A stretch of DNA of 64,000 nucleotides from contig NZ_AKFJ01000011.1 of NCBI RefSeq assembly GCF_000272475.1, positions 1 to 64,000 of the forward strand. The letters run 5' to 3'. This stretch comes from Novosphingobium sp. Rr 2-17. GTDB taxonomy: Bacteria > Pseudomonadota > Alphaproteobacteria > Sphingomonadales > Sphingomonadaceae. Below are positions 27,461 through 35,999 of the stretch, in pieces (positions within the stretch are counted from its first letter, which is position 1; each line of letters begins with the position of its first letter). The translations under genes were made by a program, and so were the position numbers. Under the pieces are notes generated by a model. That model was not told the DNA's origin, searched no databases, and saw nothing but the letters and a program-made list of their open reading frames with translations.

Positions 27461-28576
27461 ATGACCCGCCGGATCGCCGCCGCCGTCCTCTCCCGCTCGG
27501 GCGACAACCCCCAGCCTTACGCAAAGAGCCGACCGCTGGACGTCAGGTCGCTGGACCTTGCCGACCCTAGGCCTGGCGAGGTTCTGGTGCGAATCGATGC
27601 GGCGGGAATTTGTCACTCCGACTTGTCCGTCATCAACGGCGATCGGGCACGCCCGATGCCGATGGCACTGGGCCACGAAGCTGCCGGCACGGTGCTAGCG
27701 TTGGGCGACCCCGAGGATGCTGGCCTCGCAGTGGGCGACCGGGTAGTGCTCGTGTTTCTACCAAGCTGCGGCCAGTGCGTGCAGTGCCTGTCAGGCACTG
27801 GTTACTTATGCGCAAACGGCGCCGCAGCGAACGGCAAGGGCGAGCTGATGCGTGGTGGCAGCCGCTTGTCGTGCGATGGCGAGACGGTTCACCATCACCT
27901 GGGCGTTTCGGCCTTCGCGACCCATGCGGTGGTCGATCGCCGTTCGTTGGTGAAGATCGACGCCGACATTCCGCCGGAAACCGCTGCGCTATTCGGCTGC
28001 GCGGTACTCACCGGCGTCGGCGCGGTCATGAACACGGCGCAAGTGCGTCCCGGCGAGAGCGTGACGATCTTCGGGCTGGGCGGCGTCGGCCTGGCAGCTT
28101 TGCTCGGCGCGATTGCCGCCGGAGCGCAGCCCGTCCATGCCGTCGATCCTTCGGCCGCCAAGCGCGCGCTCGCATTGGAACTGGGCGCCGCCTCCGCCTC
28201 CCCGCCCGGCGAGGACGAAGCAGCGATGGGCAGCGATGTCGTGATCGAGACGGTCGGCAAAGCGGCGGTCCTCGCCCACGCTTATCGCTCGGCCAAACGC
28301 GGGGGCCGGATCGTGACGGTCGGCCTGCCCAACCCCGGTGAGGATCTCGCGATCAACGCCCTGTCTTTGGTGGCGGACGGTAAGACCCTGGTTGGCAGCT
28401 ATATGGGCTCGTCGATCCCGACCCGCGACATTCCGCGCTACATCGCCTTATGGCGCGCTGGCCGTCTACCGGTCGAAAAACTGCTCACCTCGATCGGGCC
28501 GCTGGAAGACATCAACGAGGCCATGGACAAATTGGCTGCAGGCGAGGCGATCCGGCAGGTTATCGTGCCTGGCTAG
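27461..28576 (+). CDS. Zinc-dependent alcohol dehydrogenase (MDR superfamily)
   Basis: 371-aa NAD(P)-dependent dehydrogenase. The start is ATG 27461, with AAGAAAGG upstream and 17 bases after the lyase stop. The catalytic-zinc region GICHSDLSVINGD and GHEAAGTVLALG, the structural zinc cysteines SCGQCVQCLSGTGYLC and the nucleotide fold FGLGGVGLAALLG are all intact. It resembles class III/S-hydroxymethyl-glutathione-type or aryl-alcohol dehydrogenases. It probably supplies an aldehyde to one of the two aldehyde dehydrogenases of the cluster. It is the last gene of the hyu operon. Confidence 0.92.
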   Translation: MTRRIAAAVLSRSGDNPQPYAKSRPLDVRSLDLADPRPGEVLVRIDAAGICHSDLSVINGDRARPMPMALGHEAAGTVLALGDPEDAGLAVGDRVVLVFLPSCGQCVQCLSGTGYLCANGAAANGKGELMRGGSRLSCDGETVHHHLGVSAFATHAVVDRRSLVKIDADIPPETAALFGCAVLTGVGAVMNTAQVRPGESVTIFGLGGVGLAALLGAIAAGAQPVHAVDPSAAKRALALELGAASASPPGEDEAAMGSDVVIETVGKAAVLAHAYRSAKRGGRIVTVGLPNPGEDLAINALSLVADGKTLVGSYMGSSIPTRDIPRYIALWRAGRLPVEKLLTSIGPLEDINEAMDKLAAGEAIRQVIVPG

Positions 28577-28623
28577 CCGCCACCTCTCGGAATTTGGTTC
28601 CATGTAATCCGCATAGCGGGGAT

Positions 28624-28644
28624 TTTATCCGACTGGCGGATAAA
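28624..28644 (+). promoter_or_regulatory. Perfect operator palindrome A upstream of iclR
   Basis: TTTATCCG (28624-28631), spacer ACTGG, CGGATAAA (28637-28644): a perfect 8-bp inverted repeat 75 bases before the IclR start codon. It is the best copy of a motif repeated before most operons of the window and is the likely autoregulatory site of the IclR protein. Confidence 0.7.
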
Positions 28645-28718
28645 GCCTTGATAAATTCGATCAGACGTCATTGGTTTGTCACTCTCCACGGGTCACAAAC
28701 ACAAGGCGGGGTCTGTTC

Positions 28719-29513
28719 ATGGAAAAAGGCGTTCCGATTCGCTCCATCACGCGCTCGATTGCAGCGCTGAAGGCTATCAACCGTCACGGCTCACTGTCGA
28801 TGATGGAAATCGCTAAGGCATCGCAGGTGCCTTATCCGACCGCCTGCCGGATTGTGCAGACACTACTGTACGAAGGCCTGATCGAGCAGGAGCCGGCACG
28901 CAAACGCTACCGCGCCACTGCGATGGTGCAGACCCTTGCCACTGGCTTCCAGCATGACGATGAACTGGTCCGGATTGCCCGGGCCCACATCGTCGGCCTG
29001 ACCAAGCGTGTAGGCTGGCCGGTCTCGATCGCCATTCGCGTCGGGCGTGAAATGATGCTGCGCGATTCGACACACTCGAATTCGTCACTGACCTTCGAGC
29101 ACTACTATCCTGGCTTCACGTTGCCGATCCTGGACAGCGCCTCGGGCAAGGTCTCGATGGCGTACGCCCCCGACAACGAGCGCGAGATGATCCTGCGCTT
29201 TATGCGCGTGTCGCAGGACATCGACCTCAACTACCTCGCCACCGCCGAAGTCAGCCTGGACGTCGAGCGTATCCGTGCAGAGGGTTACGCGGTGCAAGGG
29301 CGCAACCACTTCAACCTTACGCCGGGCAAGACCACCTCGATCTCGGTTCCGATCTTCCGCAACGGGCATTTCGAAGCAGCGATGACGATGGTGTTCTTCG
29401 TCGCAGCGATGCGGTTGACGCAGGCGCTGGAACTCTACCTGGACGACATTAAAGGCACGGCGGCGGCTATCAGCCACGACTTGTCAAACCCGGTGCCGAT
29501 GGGTCACGCTTGA
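28719..29513 (+). CDS. IclR-family transcriptional regulator
   Basis: 264-aa regulator. The start at ATG 28719 is preferred because the helix-turn-helix begins soon after (RSITRSIAALKAINRHGSLSMMEIAKASQVPYPTACRIVQTL, about residues 7-55) and the upstream extension carries no conserved sequence. The winged-helix domain is followed by the effector-binding IclR domain (about 75-250) with GFTLPILDSASGKVSMAY and the ERIRAEGYAVQGRNHF core. Members control aromatic and organic-acid catabolism as activators or repressors. It is the only dedicated regulator among the catabolic genes, and a perfect palindrome sits in its own promoter region. Confidence 0.92.
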   Translation: MEKGVPIRSITRSIAALKAINRHGSLSMMEIAKASQVPYPTACRIVQTLLYEGLIEQEPARKRYRATAMVQTLATGFQHDDELVRIARAHIVGLTKRVGWPVSIAIRVGREMMLRDSTHSNSSLTFEHYYPGFTLPILDSASGKVSMAYAPDNEREMILRFMRVSQDIDLNYLATAEVSLDVERIRAEGYAVQGRNHFNLTPGKTTSISVPIFRNGHFEAAMTMVFFVAAMRLTQALELYLDDIKGTAAAISHDLSNPVPMGHA

Positions 29514-29520
29514 AACCGAA

Positions 29521-29543
29521 CGGGAGGTCGGGCAGACCTCCCG
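29521..29543. terminator. Perfect hairpin between convergent iclR and ALDH2
   Basis: CGGGAGGTC (29521-29529) and GACCTCCCG (29535-29543) form a 9-bp stem with a 5-base loop, 8 bases after the iclR stop and just beyond the ALDH2 stop. There is no strong T-run on either side; it may act as a bidirectional terminator. Confidence 0.5.
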
Positions 29544-29553
29544 CATGCCGACC

Positions 29554-31056
29554 TCAAAGCCGCGCGGTGACGGCCTTGGTTTCGAGGTAGCCATCGAGAC
29601 CTTCTTGCCCGAACTCGCGCCCCCAGCCCGATTGGCCATAGCCACCGAACGGAATGTTAGTGCCCACGGCGCCGTGGCAATTGATCGAGACGTGGCCGGC
29701 CCGGATGCGCTTCACCAGGCGATGCGCGGTCGACAAATCTCGGGTCCAGACTGATCCCGACAAGCCATAGGGCGTGTCGTTAGCCAGCGCCGCCAGTTCG
29801 TCCAGGTCAGTGGTCGCAACTTTGGTTACAGCCATGACCGGACCGAAAATCTCTTCCCGCACTATCGCCATGTCGGCGGTACAATCGGTGTAGATGGTCG
29901 GACGCACGAAGTTCCCGGGTCGATCCAGCTTCTCGCCGCCCGTTACCAGCGTCGCACCCTGAGCCTCAGCGCCCTCGATATAGCCCATAACTTTTGCGGC
30001 GTGCGCGTCAGAAATCAACGACCCCTGCATCGTCGTGGGATCGAGGCCGTGGCCGAGTGTCATGCTTTCGGCAAAGCCCTTGAGCCCAGCAACCAGCTCG
30101 TCGTGGATGTCGGCATGGGCGAAGATGCGGGTGCCGGCCATGCAGTTCTGGCCCTGGAGGAAGAACGTTGCCATCGACACGCCTGGCACTGCCAGCGCCA
30201 GGTCGGCATCGGGCATTACCATGACCGGGCTCTTGCCGCCCAGTTCTAGGCTAACCTTTTTGAGGTTACCGAGCGCTGCCGATACGATCTTGCGCCCGGT
30301 GGCGGTCGAGCCGGTGAAGGACACTTTGTCGATCCCCGGATGCGCTGCGATCGCCGCACCGGCATCGCTGCCATAGCCATTGACGATGTTAACCACCCCT
30401 GCTGGAAGCCCGGCATCGAGCACCATCTGTCCCAGCGCCAGCACCGACAGCGGCGTTTCTTCCGATGGCTTGATGACCACGGTGCAACCCGCCGCCAGCG
30501 CCGGCGCCAGCTTGAGGATCGCCGTCGAAAGCGGGACGTTCCATGGCACGATTTGGCCGACCACGCCTACCGGCTCGCGCAGAGTGTAGGTCAGCGCCTC
30601 CGTTTCCTGAGCGATATGGCGCGGCGGGGCGATAGTGGTGCCCTCGATCCGCATGATCGCGCCAGCGTAGTAGTCGATCATCTCGACGCAATTAGCGGTG
30701 GTGAGGCCGGCGATGAAGCCGGGCATGCCGTTGTCGAGAATATCAAGCTGGGTCAGCAGCGTCGCGTTCGTATCCATGACGCGGGCCAGGCGGAACATCA
30801 ACGCGGTGCGTTCGGCAACCGTCATGCGGCCCCAGGGGCCATCGAACGCCCGCCTCGCCGCTTTGACCGCTAGGTCAACCTCCGCCGCGCCGCCCGTCTG
30901 TACGCGCGTCAGTTCCAGTCCGGTAGCAGGATCGAGGCTGACGAGTTCGCCGCTACCCTCGACCCATTCGCCGCCGATCAGCAGCTTATGGGTAGAGTCC
31001 AGGAAGGCTTCGGTCTCGGGCGCAATGGCATGCCCGTCGAAACGAACCGCGCTCAT
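29554..31056 (-). CDS. NAD(P)-dependent aldehyde dehydrogenase 2
   Basis: 500-aa aldehyde dehydrogenase. The start is ATG 31056, which overlaps the stop of the preceding monooxygenase (ATGA); the open frame runs further upstream but only as shadow of that gene. Motifs: VVGQIVPWNVPL, IKPSEETPLSVLALGQM, FTGSTATGRK, catalytic Glu in LELGGKSPV and catalytic Cys in GQNCMAGTR. It is related to the enzyme at 20929-22434 but clearly diverged. It is last in the operon imidase-monooxygenase-ALDH. Confidence 0.93.
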   Translation of the reverse strand: MSAVRFDGHAIAPETEAFLDSTHKLLIGGEWVEGSGELVSLDPATGLELTRVQTGGAAEVDLAVKAARRAFDGPWGRMTVAERTALMFRLARVMDTNATLLTQLDILDNGMPGFIAGLTTANCVEMIDYYAGAIMRIEGTTIAPPRHIAQETEALTYTLREPVGVVGQIVPWNVPLSTAILKLAPALAAGCTVVIKPSEETPLSVLALGQMVLDAGLPAGVVNIVNGYGSDAGAAIAAHPGIDKVSFTGSTATGRKIVSAALGNLKKVSLELGGKSPVMVMPDADLALAVPGVSMATFFLQGQNCMAGTRIFAHADIHDELVAGLKGFAESMTLGHGLDPTTMQGSLISDAHAAKVMGYIEGAEAQGATLVTGGEKLDRPGNFVRPTIYTDCTADMAIVREEIFGPVMAVTKVATTDLDELAALANDTPYGLSGSVWTRDLSTAHRLVKRIRAGHVSINCHGAVGTNIPFGGYGQSGWGREFGQEGLDGYLETKAVTARL

Positions 31057-32204
31057 ACCGGCACCGTGCGGCAATCGTACGTGAACAAGCCCAGCGATTC
31101 CTCGTCCTTCATGCCTTCGAGGCCGAAGAAATCGGTATTCTGGCCCTGCATGCGATCGGCATTGGCATTGCTTTCCGCCTGGATGAACGTCGCGCGTTCG
31201 TGCCGCGCGGATTGGTAGCGCCGGAGCCCTTCGGCGATTGTCTTGGACGCGCCTAGCGCGCGGGCGAGCACGACACCGTCCTCGATCCCGCAGGCCGCGC
31301 CGTGCCCGAGGAACGGCGTCATCGCATGGGCCGCATCGCCGATCAGGGTCACGTTGTTGTCTATGATCCAATTGGGCAACGCCGTGCGCGCGTTGATCGC
31401 CCACTTGTACATCGGCTGCTCGCAGGCGGCAGCGACCATCTTTTGCGCATCGTCGCACCAATCGGCATAGATCGAACGCACTTCGTCGGGATCGACCGGA
31501 GTGGTCCAGCCTTCCTCGTTCCAGCCGTCTTGGCGAGCGAAGAACACGAAGTTCATCGCCTGGGAATCGCGGATATTGTAGCGTGTAATCATCGCGCCCG
31601 GCCCGATGATAAGTCCGGGAAAGTCGGACAAGTCCTGTATCTCGGGGGTCACCGGCACCAGGCAGCGCCAGGCGACGTGGCCGGTGAAGTGCGGTGGCGT
31701 CGTCTCAAACCGCTCGCGGATCACCGACTTCACGCCGTCAGCGCCGACGATCAGGTCGCCGGTCACGGTCGAGCCGTCCACCAGGGTGACGGTGCTCCCC
31801 TCGCTAGAGACCACGCCCGACTTCGTGCGCAGATCGACGCCGGCATCGTGTGCCGCACCAACGAGCACGTCGTGCAAATCCGCGCGGTGGATCGTGACGT
31901 AAGGAGCGCCGTACTTGTCGCGCTGGTCCGAGCGGTCCTTAGCCACCAGGGTGCGGCCATCCTGCCAGTGCTGGATGCGCTGGCGGCTGGGTTCAACACC
32001 CGCGCTCGCCGCCTTCTCGCACACGCCGATGAAATCGAGGCCCTTCATGGCGTTGGGCGATAGCGTGACACCAGCCCCGATCTCGCCGAATTCGCGCGCG
32101 CTTTCCAGCAGCGTGACCTGGAAGCCCTGGCCGGCGAGCGCGGCGGCTGCGGTCATTCCCGCAATGCCGCCGCCCACGATCACGATAGTTTCGGGACGCG
32201 CCAC
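31053..32204 (-). CDS. FAD-dependent monooxygenase (salicylate / 6-hydroxynicotinate hydroxylase type)
   Basis: 383-aa class A flavin hydroxylase. The start is assigned to GTG 32204, two bases after the upstream stop and with AAGGG in front, giving MARPETIVIVGGGIAGMTAA directly at the FAD fold. GADGVKSVIRERF and LIGDAAHAMTPFLGHGAACGIEDGVVLARAL are diagnostic for the salicylate-hydroxylase/NicC group, which hydroxylates aromatic or pyridine rings, often with decarboxylation. It sits between a cyclic-imidase-like gene and an aldehyde dehydrogenase. The substrate cannot be predicted more closely. Confidence 0.9.
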   Translation of the reverse strand: MARPETIVIVGGGIAGMTAAAALAGQGFQVTLLESAREFGEIGAGVTLSPNAMKGLDFIGVCEKAASAGVEPSRQRIQHWQDGRTLVAKDRSDQRDKYGAPYVTIHRADLHDVLVGAAHDAGVDLRTKSGVVSSEGSTVTLVDGSTVTGDLIVGADGVKSVIRERFETTPPHFTGHVAWRCLVPVTPEIQDLSDFPGLIIGPGAMITRYNIRDSQAMNFVFFARQDGWNEEGWTTPVDPDEVRSIYADWCDDAQKMVAAACEQPMYKWAINARTALPNWIIDNNVTLIGDAAHAMTPFLGHGAACGIEDGVVLARALGASKTIAEGLRRYQSARHERATFIQAESNANADRMQGQNTDFFGLEGMKDEESLGLFTYDCRTVPV

Positions 32205-32206
32205 GA

Positions 32207-33142
32207 TCAGCCCTTCGGCTCTAGTTGGCCAGGAATGTGGGACTCGTGGTTCTGGAGATACCACTCAGCGATTTCCTCACGCGTCGCCCACCATACGCCC
32301 GGAAGCGACTTGGCGTGCTCGATGAATTCCCGCAGCGCGCGGACGCGATGGGCGCGGCCGGAGACGTGCGGGTGCAGGCCCACGTTCATGATCCGGCCGG
32401 TCTTACCGCCTTCGTCATACAACACGTCGAGTTCCTCGATCAGCGCATCGCGGAACTGGTCGGTGGTGAAATTCTTGCGGGTAATGAAGGTGAAGTCATT
32501 GATTTCGTTCGAGTACGGCACCGACACGATCGGGCCGTTCGGAGTGCGCAGCAGGAACGGCTGATCGTCGTTCATGATGTCGCAGTAAAAGGTACAGCCC
32601 TGCTCTGCCAGGATGTCGGCAGTCTGCATGGTGCCGCGCAAGCTGGACGAGAGCCAGCCCTTGGACTTGCGACCCGTGTACTTCTCGAACTGTTCGAGCG
32701 AGCGCAGGACGATATCGCGCTCCTTCTCGGGGTGGTGGGCGAAGTTGGTCAGCAGTTCGCCCTGCTCCCAGTTGTGGGTCAGCAGTTCCCAGCCGCGCTC
32801 CAGCACCGCGTCGGTCATCGCCTGGCGACGCTCGAAGGTGACCGCGTTGGTCGTGCAACTGGCCTTGACGCCCATTTCGTCAAACAAGTCGAACAACCGC
32901 CAAATGCCGACGCGCTGGCCGTATTCACGCCAGGTGAAGTTAGGGAAATCGGGGGTGTTGCCAGGCAACACGTCCGGCAGGATCGCCGGGCCGCCGGCGT
33001 AATACGGCTTGTCGGTATCCTTGGTGAGATCCCAGGTTTCCAGATTGAACGTCAGGATCAGCGCGACGCGTGCGCCGTTTGGCCACTTAAGGGGCTGGCG
33101 CTGCGGAAGGGGAACGTAATCGTATTCCATCTCGGTTCTCAC
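32207..33142 (-). CDS. Polysaccharide-deacetylase-fold amidohydrolase (PuuE allantoinase / cyclic imidase-like)
   Basis: 311-aa NodB-fold protein. The first codon is GTG 33142; ATG 33130 (MEYDYVPLP) is an alternative. The region LILTFNLETWDL replaces the metal-binding TFDDG of true CE4 deacetylases, and the second metal motif is altered (LLTHNWEQGE). This is as in the PuuE allantoinases and bacterial cyclic imide hydrolases that share the fold. The protein therefore probably hydrolyses a cyclic amide or imide, not a sugar. It is first in an operon with the NicC-type monooxygenase and ALDH2. An operator-like site lies 64-80 bases upstream. Confidence 0.82.
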   Translation of the reverse strand: MRTEMEYDYVPLPQRQPLKWPNGARVALILTFNLETWDLTKDTDKPYYAGGPAILPDVLPGNTPDFPNFTWREYGQRVGIWRLFDLFDEMGVKASCTTNAVTFERRQAMTDAVLERGWELLTHNWEQGELLTNFAHHPEKERDIVLRSLEQFEKYTGRKSKGWLSSSLRGTMQTADILAEQGCTFYCDIMNDDQPFLLRTPNGPIVSVPYSNEINDFTFITRKNFTTDQFRDALIEELDVLYDEGGKTGRIMNVGLHPHVSGRAHRVRALREFIEHAKSLPGVWWATREEIAEWYLQNHESHIPGQLEPKG

Positions 33143-33205
33143 TTGCGACTTATCGTTGGACCTGAACCATATTCCAGCAACTCTTCCCTACCCACAGCCG
33201 GCATT

Positions 33206-33222
33206 TGTCCGCCATGCGGCCA
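33206..33222 (+). promoter_or_regulatory. Operator-like site K (TGTCCGCCATGCGGCCA)
   Basis: Matches 12 of 17 positions of TATCCGCCAGTCGGATA, the reverse-strand form of the IclR-associated palindrome, 64-80 bases before the imidase-like gene. Confidence 0.35.
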
Positions 33223-33258
33223 GCCGTATCTGTCAGAGCGGAAGGGTTGTTGGCCACC

Positions 33259-34722
33259 TTATCCGAGCACTTCGATCGCGACGCGCTCGCTCGATTCAAG
33301 CGCGCCTTCCAGGCCGCGGGCACCGGTGGCGGTGTGCTCGCCGGCAAAAAACAGGTTGCCAGCCGGCTTGGCAATGTCTGCCATCCACTTGACCTGCCCT
33401 GGCGCCAGATACGAAAAATCGCCGACGTTGAAGCGCTCTTGCGACCAACTGAAATAGGAATGCGCGCGGATGCGGCCTTTGGCGGCGGGGCGCAGTGCCT
33501 CGATCCGCGAGACAACCAGCGCCTTGGCGTTTTCAGCCCCCAGGCGGTCCCAGTAATCGGCGAGGTTGGCACGCGCCTGGACGATGAAGCCAGTAATCTG
33601 CTGCGGGTCTTCGCCGTAACGCTGGGGCATGACGTTGCCGAGCACGCCGTCGGTCCACATCCCAGGCGCCAAGCCGTCCTGCTCCCAAAACGGCGTCTCG
33701 GCGGTTACGAAGATCATCGAGATCGGCTGATAGCCAAGCTGCGCCACTGCCTGCGCCTGCATTCCGCTCAGTCCCGGCTCGATCGCGACGTTGCGCAAGG
33801 TCGAGAACGGCAGGGTGCAGATGACCTTGGGCGCGGACAGTGTCGAGCCATCCTTGAAATGCACGGTCATGCGGCCACCGCTCGCCTGTGTGATCGCCAC
33901 GACCTCTCGCCCAAGTAGGACGTCGCCCTTGAGCTGCTTTGCCAGCGCCTGTGCCATCAGCAGGTTGCCACCTTTGACCGCAAACGATTTGGGGCCAGCC
34001 GCGATCTGCGCCTTGACGAAGCCGTCGTTGTACTCGGCCAACAGTGCCGACAAGTCGTAGGCATTGCGACCGTAGTAAGGCGCGATGTCGTGGGCGAGAT
34101 GGATCGCCTGGTCCGACAAGCCCTGCTGCTGGAGGAAATCGTGCAGCGAGATGTCGAGCGGCGCGCTGGCCGGATCGGCCCAGGCATTCCAGTCGGTCAA
34201 ACGAGTCTTCTTGGAGACCAGCATACTGACCAGTTCAGCCGGCATCACCGTCTTCAAGGCATCGGGGAACGGGTTACCGGGGAACCTGGCCCATTCCTCA
34301 CGGGTTAGCGGCTTGTCGCCGATGTACAGCAGCGACGGCGGGCCGATACGGTAACGCTCGCCCACTTCCTGCAGCGTCACGCCGGACCGTTTTGCGACAT
34401 CGAGGCCGCGGCCATAGCCCTCTCCCATCGAGTTGAAGCCCATCTCGGGATAGCCGGGCTGGTCGAGCAAGGTCATGATCCGACCGCCAACGCGGCCCCT
34501 TCCTTCGACGATGGCAACCTTGAGACCTTGCTCCTCGAGCAACCAAGCGGCCTGCAGGCCGGAGATGCCGGCACCCAGGATCAGCACGTCCGGTTCGCCA
34601 GGCTGGCGGGACGCGGCCTTGGCAGCCACCTTGGTTTTGGTGGCGGCCAGCAAGGGCGAGCTTGCGGCCAGGGCGCTCAGCCCGAATGCCGCCGCGCTAA
34701 GGGTAAACCTGCGCCTGTCCAT
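33259..34722 (-). CDS. Tat-exported flavin monoamine oxidase family protein
   Basis: 487-aa FAD amine oxidase. The start at ATG 34722 gives CGGAG at proper spacing and a twin-arginine signal (MDRRRFTLSAAAFGLSALAA, cleaved near LLAATK); ATG 34728 is the alternative. The Rossmann motif DVLILGAGISGLQAAWLLEEQG, GRVGGRI and the C-terminal FAD contact FFAGEHTATGARGLEGALESS are intact. The family oxidises amines, amino acids or porphyrinogen-like compounds, producing hydrogen peroxide. Export in folded form with FAD indicates a periplasmic first attack on a nitrogenous substrate. It is divergent from the alpha/beta hydrolase at 34895. Confidence 0.9.
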   Translation of the reverse strand: MDRRRFTLSAAAFGLSALAASSPLLAATKTKVAAKAASRQPGEPDVLILGAGISGLQAAWLLEEQGLKVAIVEGRGRVGGRIMTLLDQPGYPEMGFNSMGEGYGRGLDVAKRSGVTLQEVGERYRIGPPSLLYIGDKPLTREEWARFPGNPFPDALKTVMPAELVSMLVSKKTRLTDWNAWADPASAPLDISLHDFLQQQGLSDQAIHLAHDIAPYYGRNAYDLSALLAEYNDGFVKAQIAAGPKSFAVKGGNLLMAQALAKQLKGDVLLGREVVAITQASGGRMTVHFKDGSTLSAPKVICTLPFSTLRNVAIEPGLSGMQAQAVAQLGYQPISMIFVTAETPFWEQDGLAPGMWTDGVLGNVMPQRYGEDPQQITGFIVQARANLADYWDRLGAENAKALVVSRIEALRPAAKGRIRAHSYFSWSQERFNVGDFSYLAPGQVKWMADIAKPAGNLFFAGEHTATGARGLEGALESSERVAIEVLG

Positions 34723-34798
34723 CGCCATACTCCGTCAGTTGTCGAGTAGGAACGAAAGGTACATCACAGGATCGGGCCGCGAGGCAAAGAGCCTCGCT

Positions 34799-34815
34799 TC
34801 ACCATCTGGCGGATA
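34799..34815 (+). promoter_or_regulatory. Operator-like site E between divergent promoters
   Basis: The minus strand reads TATCCGCCAGATGGTGA, 13 of 17 matches to the IclR-associated palindrome. It is 77 bases from the amine oxidase start and about 80 from the alpha/beta hydrolase start, in a position to serve both. Confidence 0.5.
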
Positions 34816-34894
34816 ACCCGCGCTGGCGCTCGGACATCAAGTGATAGGGCGCTAGCACTTCCGATGTCGCACCCATATGCCCCACAAAGGACCG

Positions 34895-35911
34895 ATGAGC
34901 ATGATGCAGATCCGCTTGCGCCGCAGCGCCCTCGCCCTGCTCCCGCTGCTTTGCGTGGCTCAGCCCGTATCGGCGCAACCGGCCCCTTCGCAGCCAGTCG
35001 CCGAAACGGTGGCGACCGCCCATCCCTATCTTACCCTCGAACAACTACGCGGTATGTACACCGACAAGCAGAGCCGCTTCTTCGATGTCGGCGGCTTATC
35101 GATCCACTACAAGGACGAAGGGCCGCGCGGCGCGCCGGTGCTGTTGATGGTGCATGGTTCGGAAAGCAGCCTGCGCACTTGGGACCGCATCACCCAAGTG
35201 CTCAAGGGCCGCTACCGCATCGTTCGCTTCGATTTGCCCAGCTATGGCCTGTCGCAAGGGCCGACCGACGCGGCGATGAAGGCGCTGGTGCCCACCGATG
35301 TGCCGATCGCGTTGCTCGACAAGCTGGGCATCAAGAAGGTGACCTTCGTGGGTGTATCTAGCGGCAGCACCATGGGCATGTACCTGGCCGCGCGCCGGCC
35401 AGGCATGGTGGAGCGGCTGATCCTGTCGAACAGTCCGTCGGACCCGGTCGACACCAGCCACCTGGTGCTGTCCAAAGGGCTGGTCGATGCCATGGACCGC
35501 GCCAAGCGCACCGGCTTTCGCGACCGGAATTTCTGGGACGAATTCCTCAGCTTCTTTTCGGGCGATCCGGCGCGTATTTCCGCGCAGACCCGCAAGGAAT
35601 ACTACGACTTCTATCGCCGGGTGCCCGAAAAAAACCTAGTCGGCTTGGTGGCCCGCATCGGCGATGGTAAGCAGGCCAAGGTCGAGATGGCCAAAGTGCG
35701 CCAGCCTACCTTACTGATCTGGGGCGGCACCGATCCGCTGCTGCCGGCCTCGGCGCTCGCTGCGATCATGCACTATTTGTCGAACGCACAAATATCCAAG
35801 GTGGTGATGCCCGATGTCGGCCATTATCCGCCGCTGGAAGTGCCCGATCGCTTTGCGCAATTGATCGCCGCCTATGTGGAGGCCGGTACCCCCAAGCTGC
35901 CTGCGCAGTGA
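34895..35911 (+). CDS. Exported alpha/beta hydrolase
   Basis: About 338 aa. The start is ATG 34895 or 34901, just after AAAGGA; ATG 34877 is less likely. A signal peptide ([18 protein letters not shown]) precedes the hydrolase fold. The oxyanion motif MVHGSESS, the nucleophile elbow GVSSGS, the acid near [10 protein letters not shown] and the catalytic His in [14 protein letters not shown] form a complete triad. It is related to the exported hydrolases at 51350 and 61441. It opens an operon that continues with leuC/leuD pair 2 and an amidase, so it probably attacks an ester or amide of the substrate in the periplasm. Confidence 0.9.
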   Translation: MSMMQIRLRRSALALLPLLCVAQPVSAQPAPSQPVAETVATAHPYLTLEQLRGMYTDKQSRFFDVGGLSIHYKDEGPRGAPVLLMVHGSESSLRTWDRITQVLKGRYRIVRFDLPSYGLSQGPTDAAMKALVPTDVPIALLDKLGIKKVTFVGVSSGSTMGMYLAARRPGMVERLILSNSPSDPVDTSHLVLSKGLVDAMDRAKRTGFRDRNFWDEFLSFFSGDPARISAQTRKEYYDFYRRVPEKNLVGLVARIGDGKQAKVEMAKVRQPTLLIWGGTDPLLPASALAAIMHYLSNAQISKVVMPDVGHYPPLEVPDRFAQLIAAYVEAGTPKLPAQ

Positions 35912-35999
35912 TCGTAGGCGACCGGCGCGTTCCCGCTGTGCGGACAATGCACTCGCTCGCCTCCCTCTTCATGCGCCCGGCGGGGTAGCCAACGTCACC

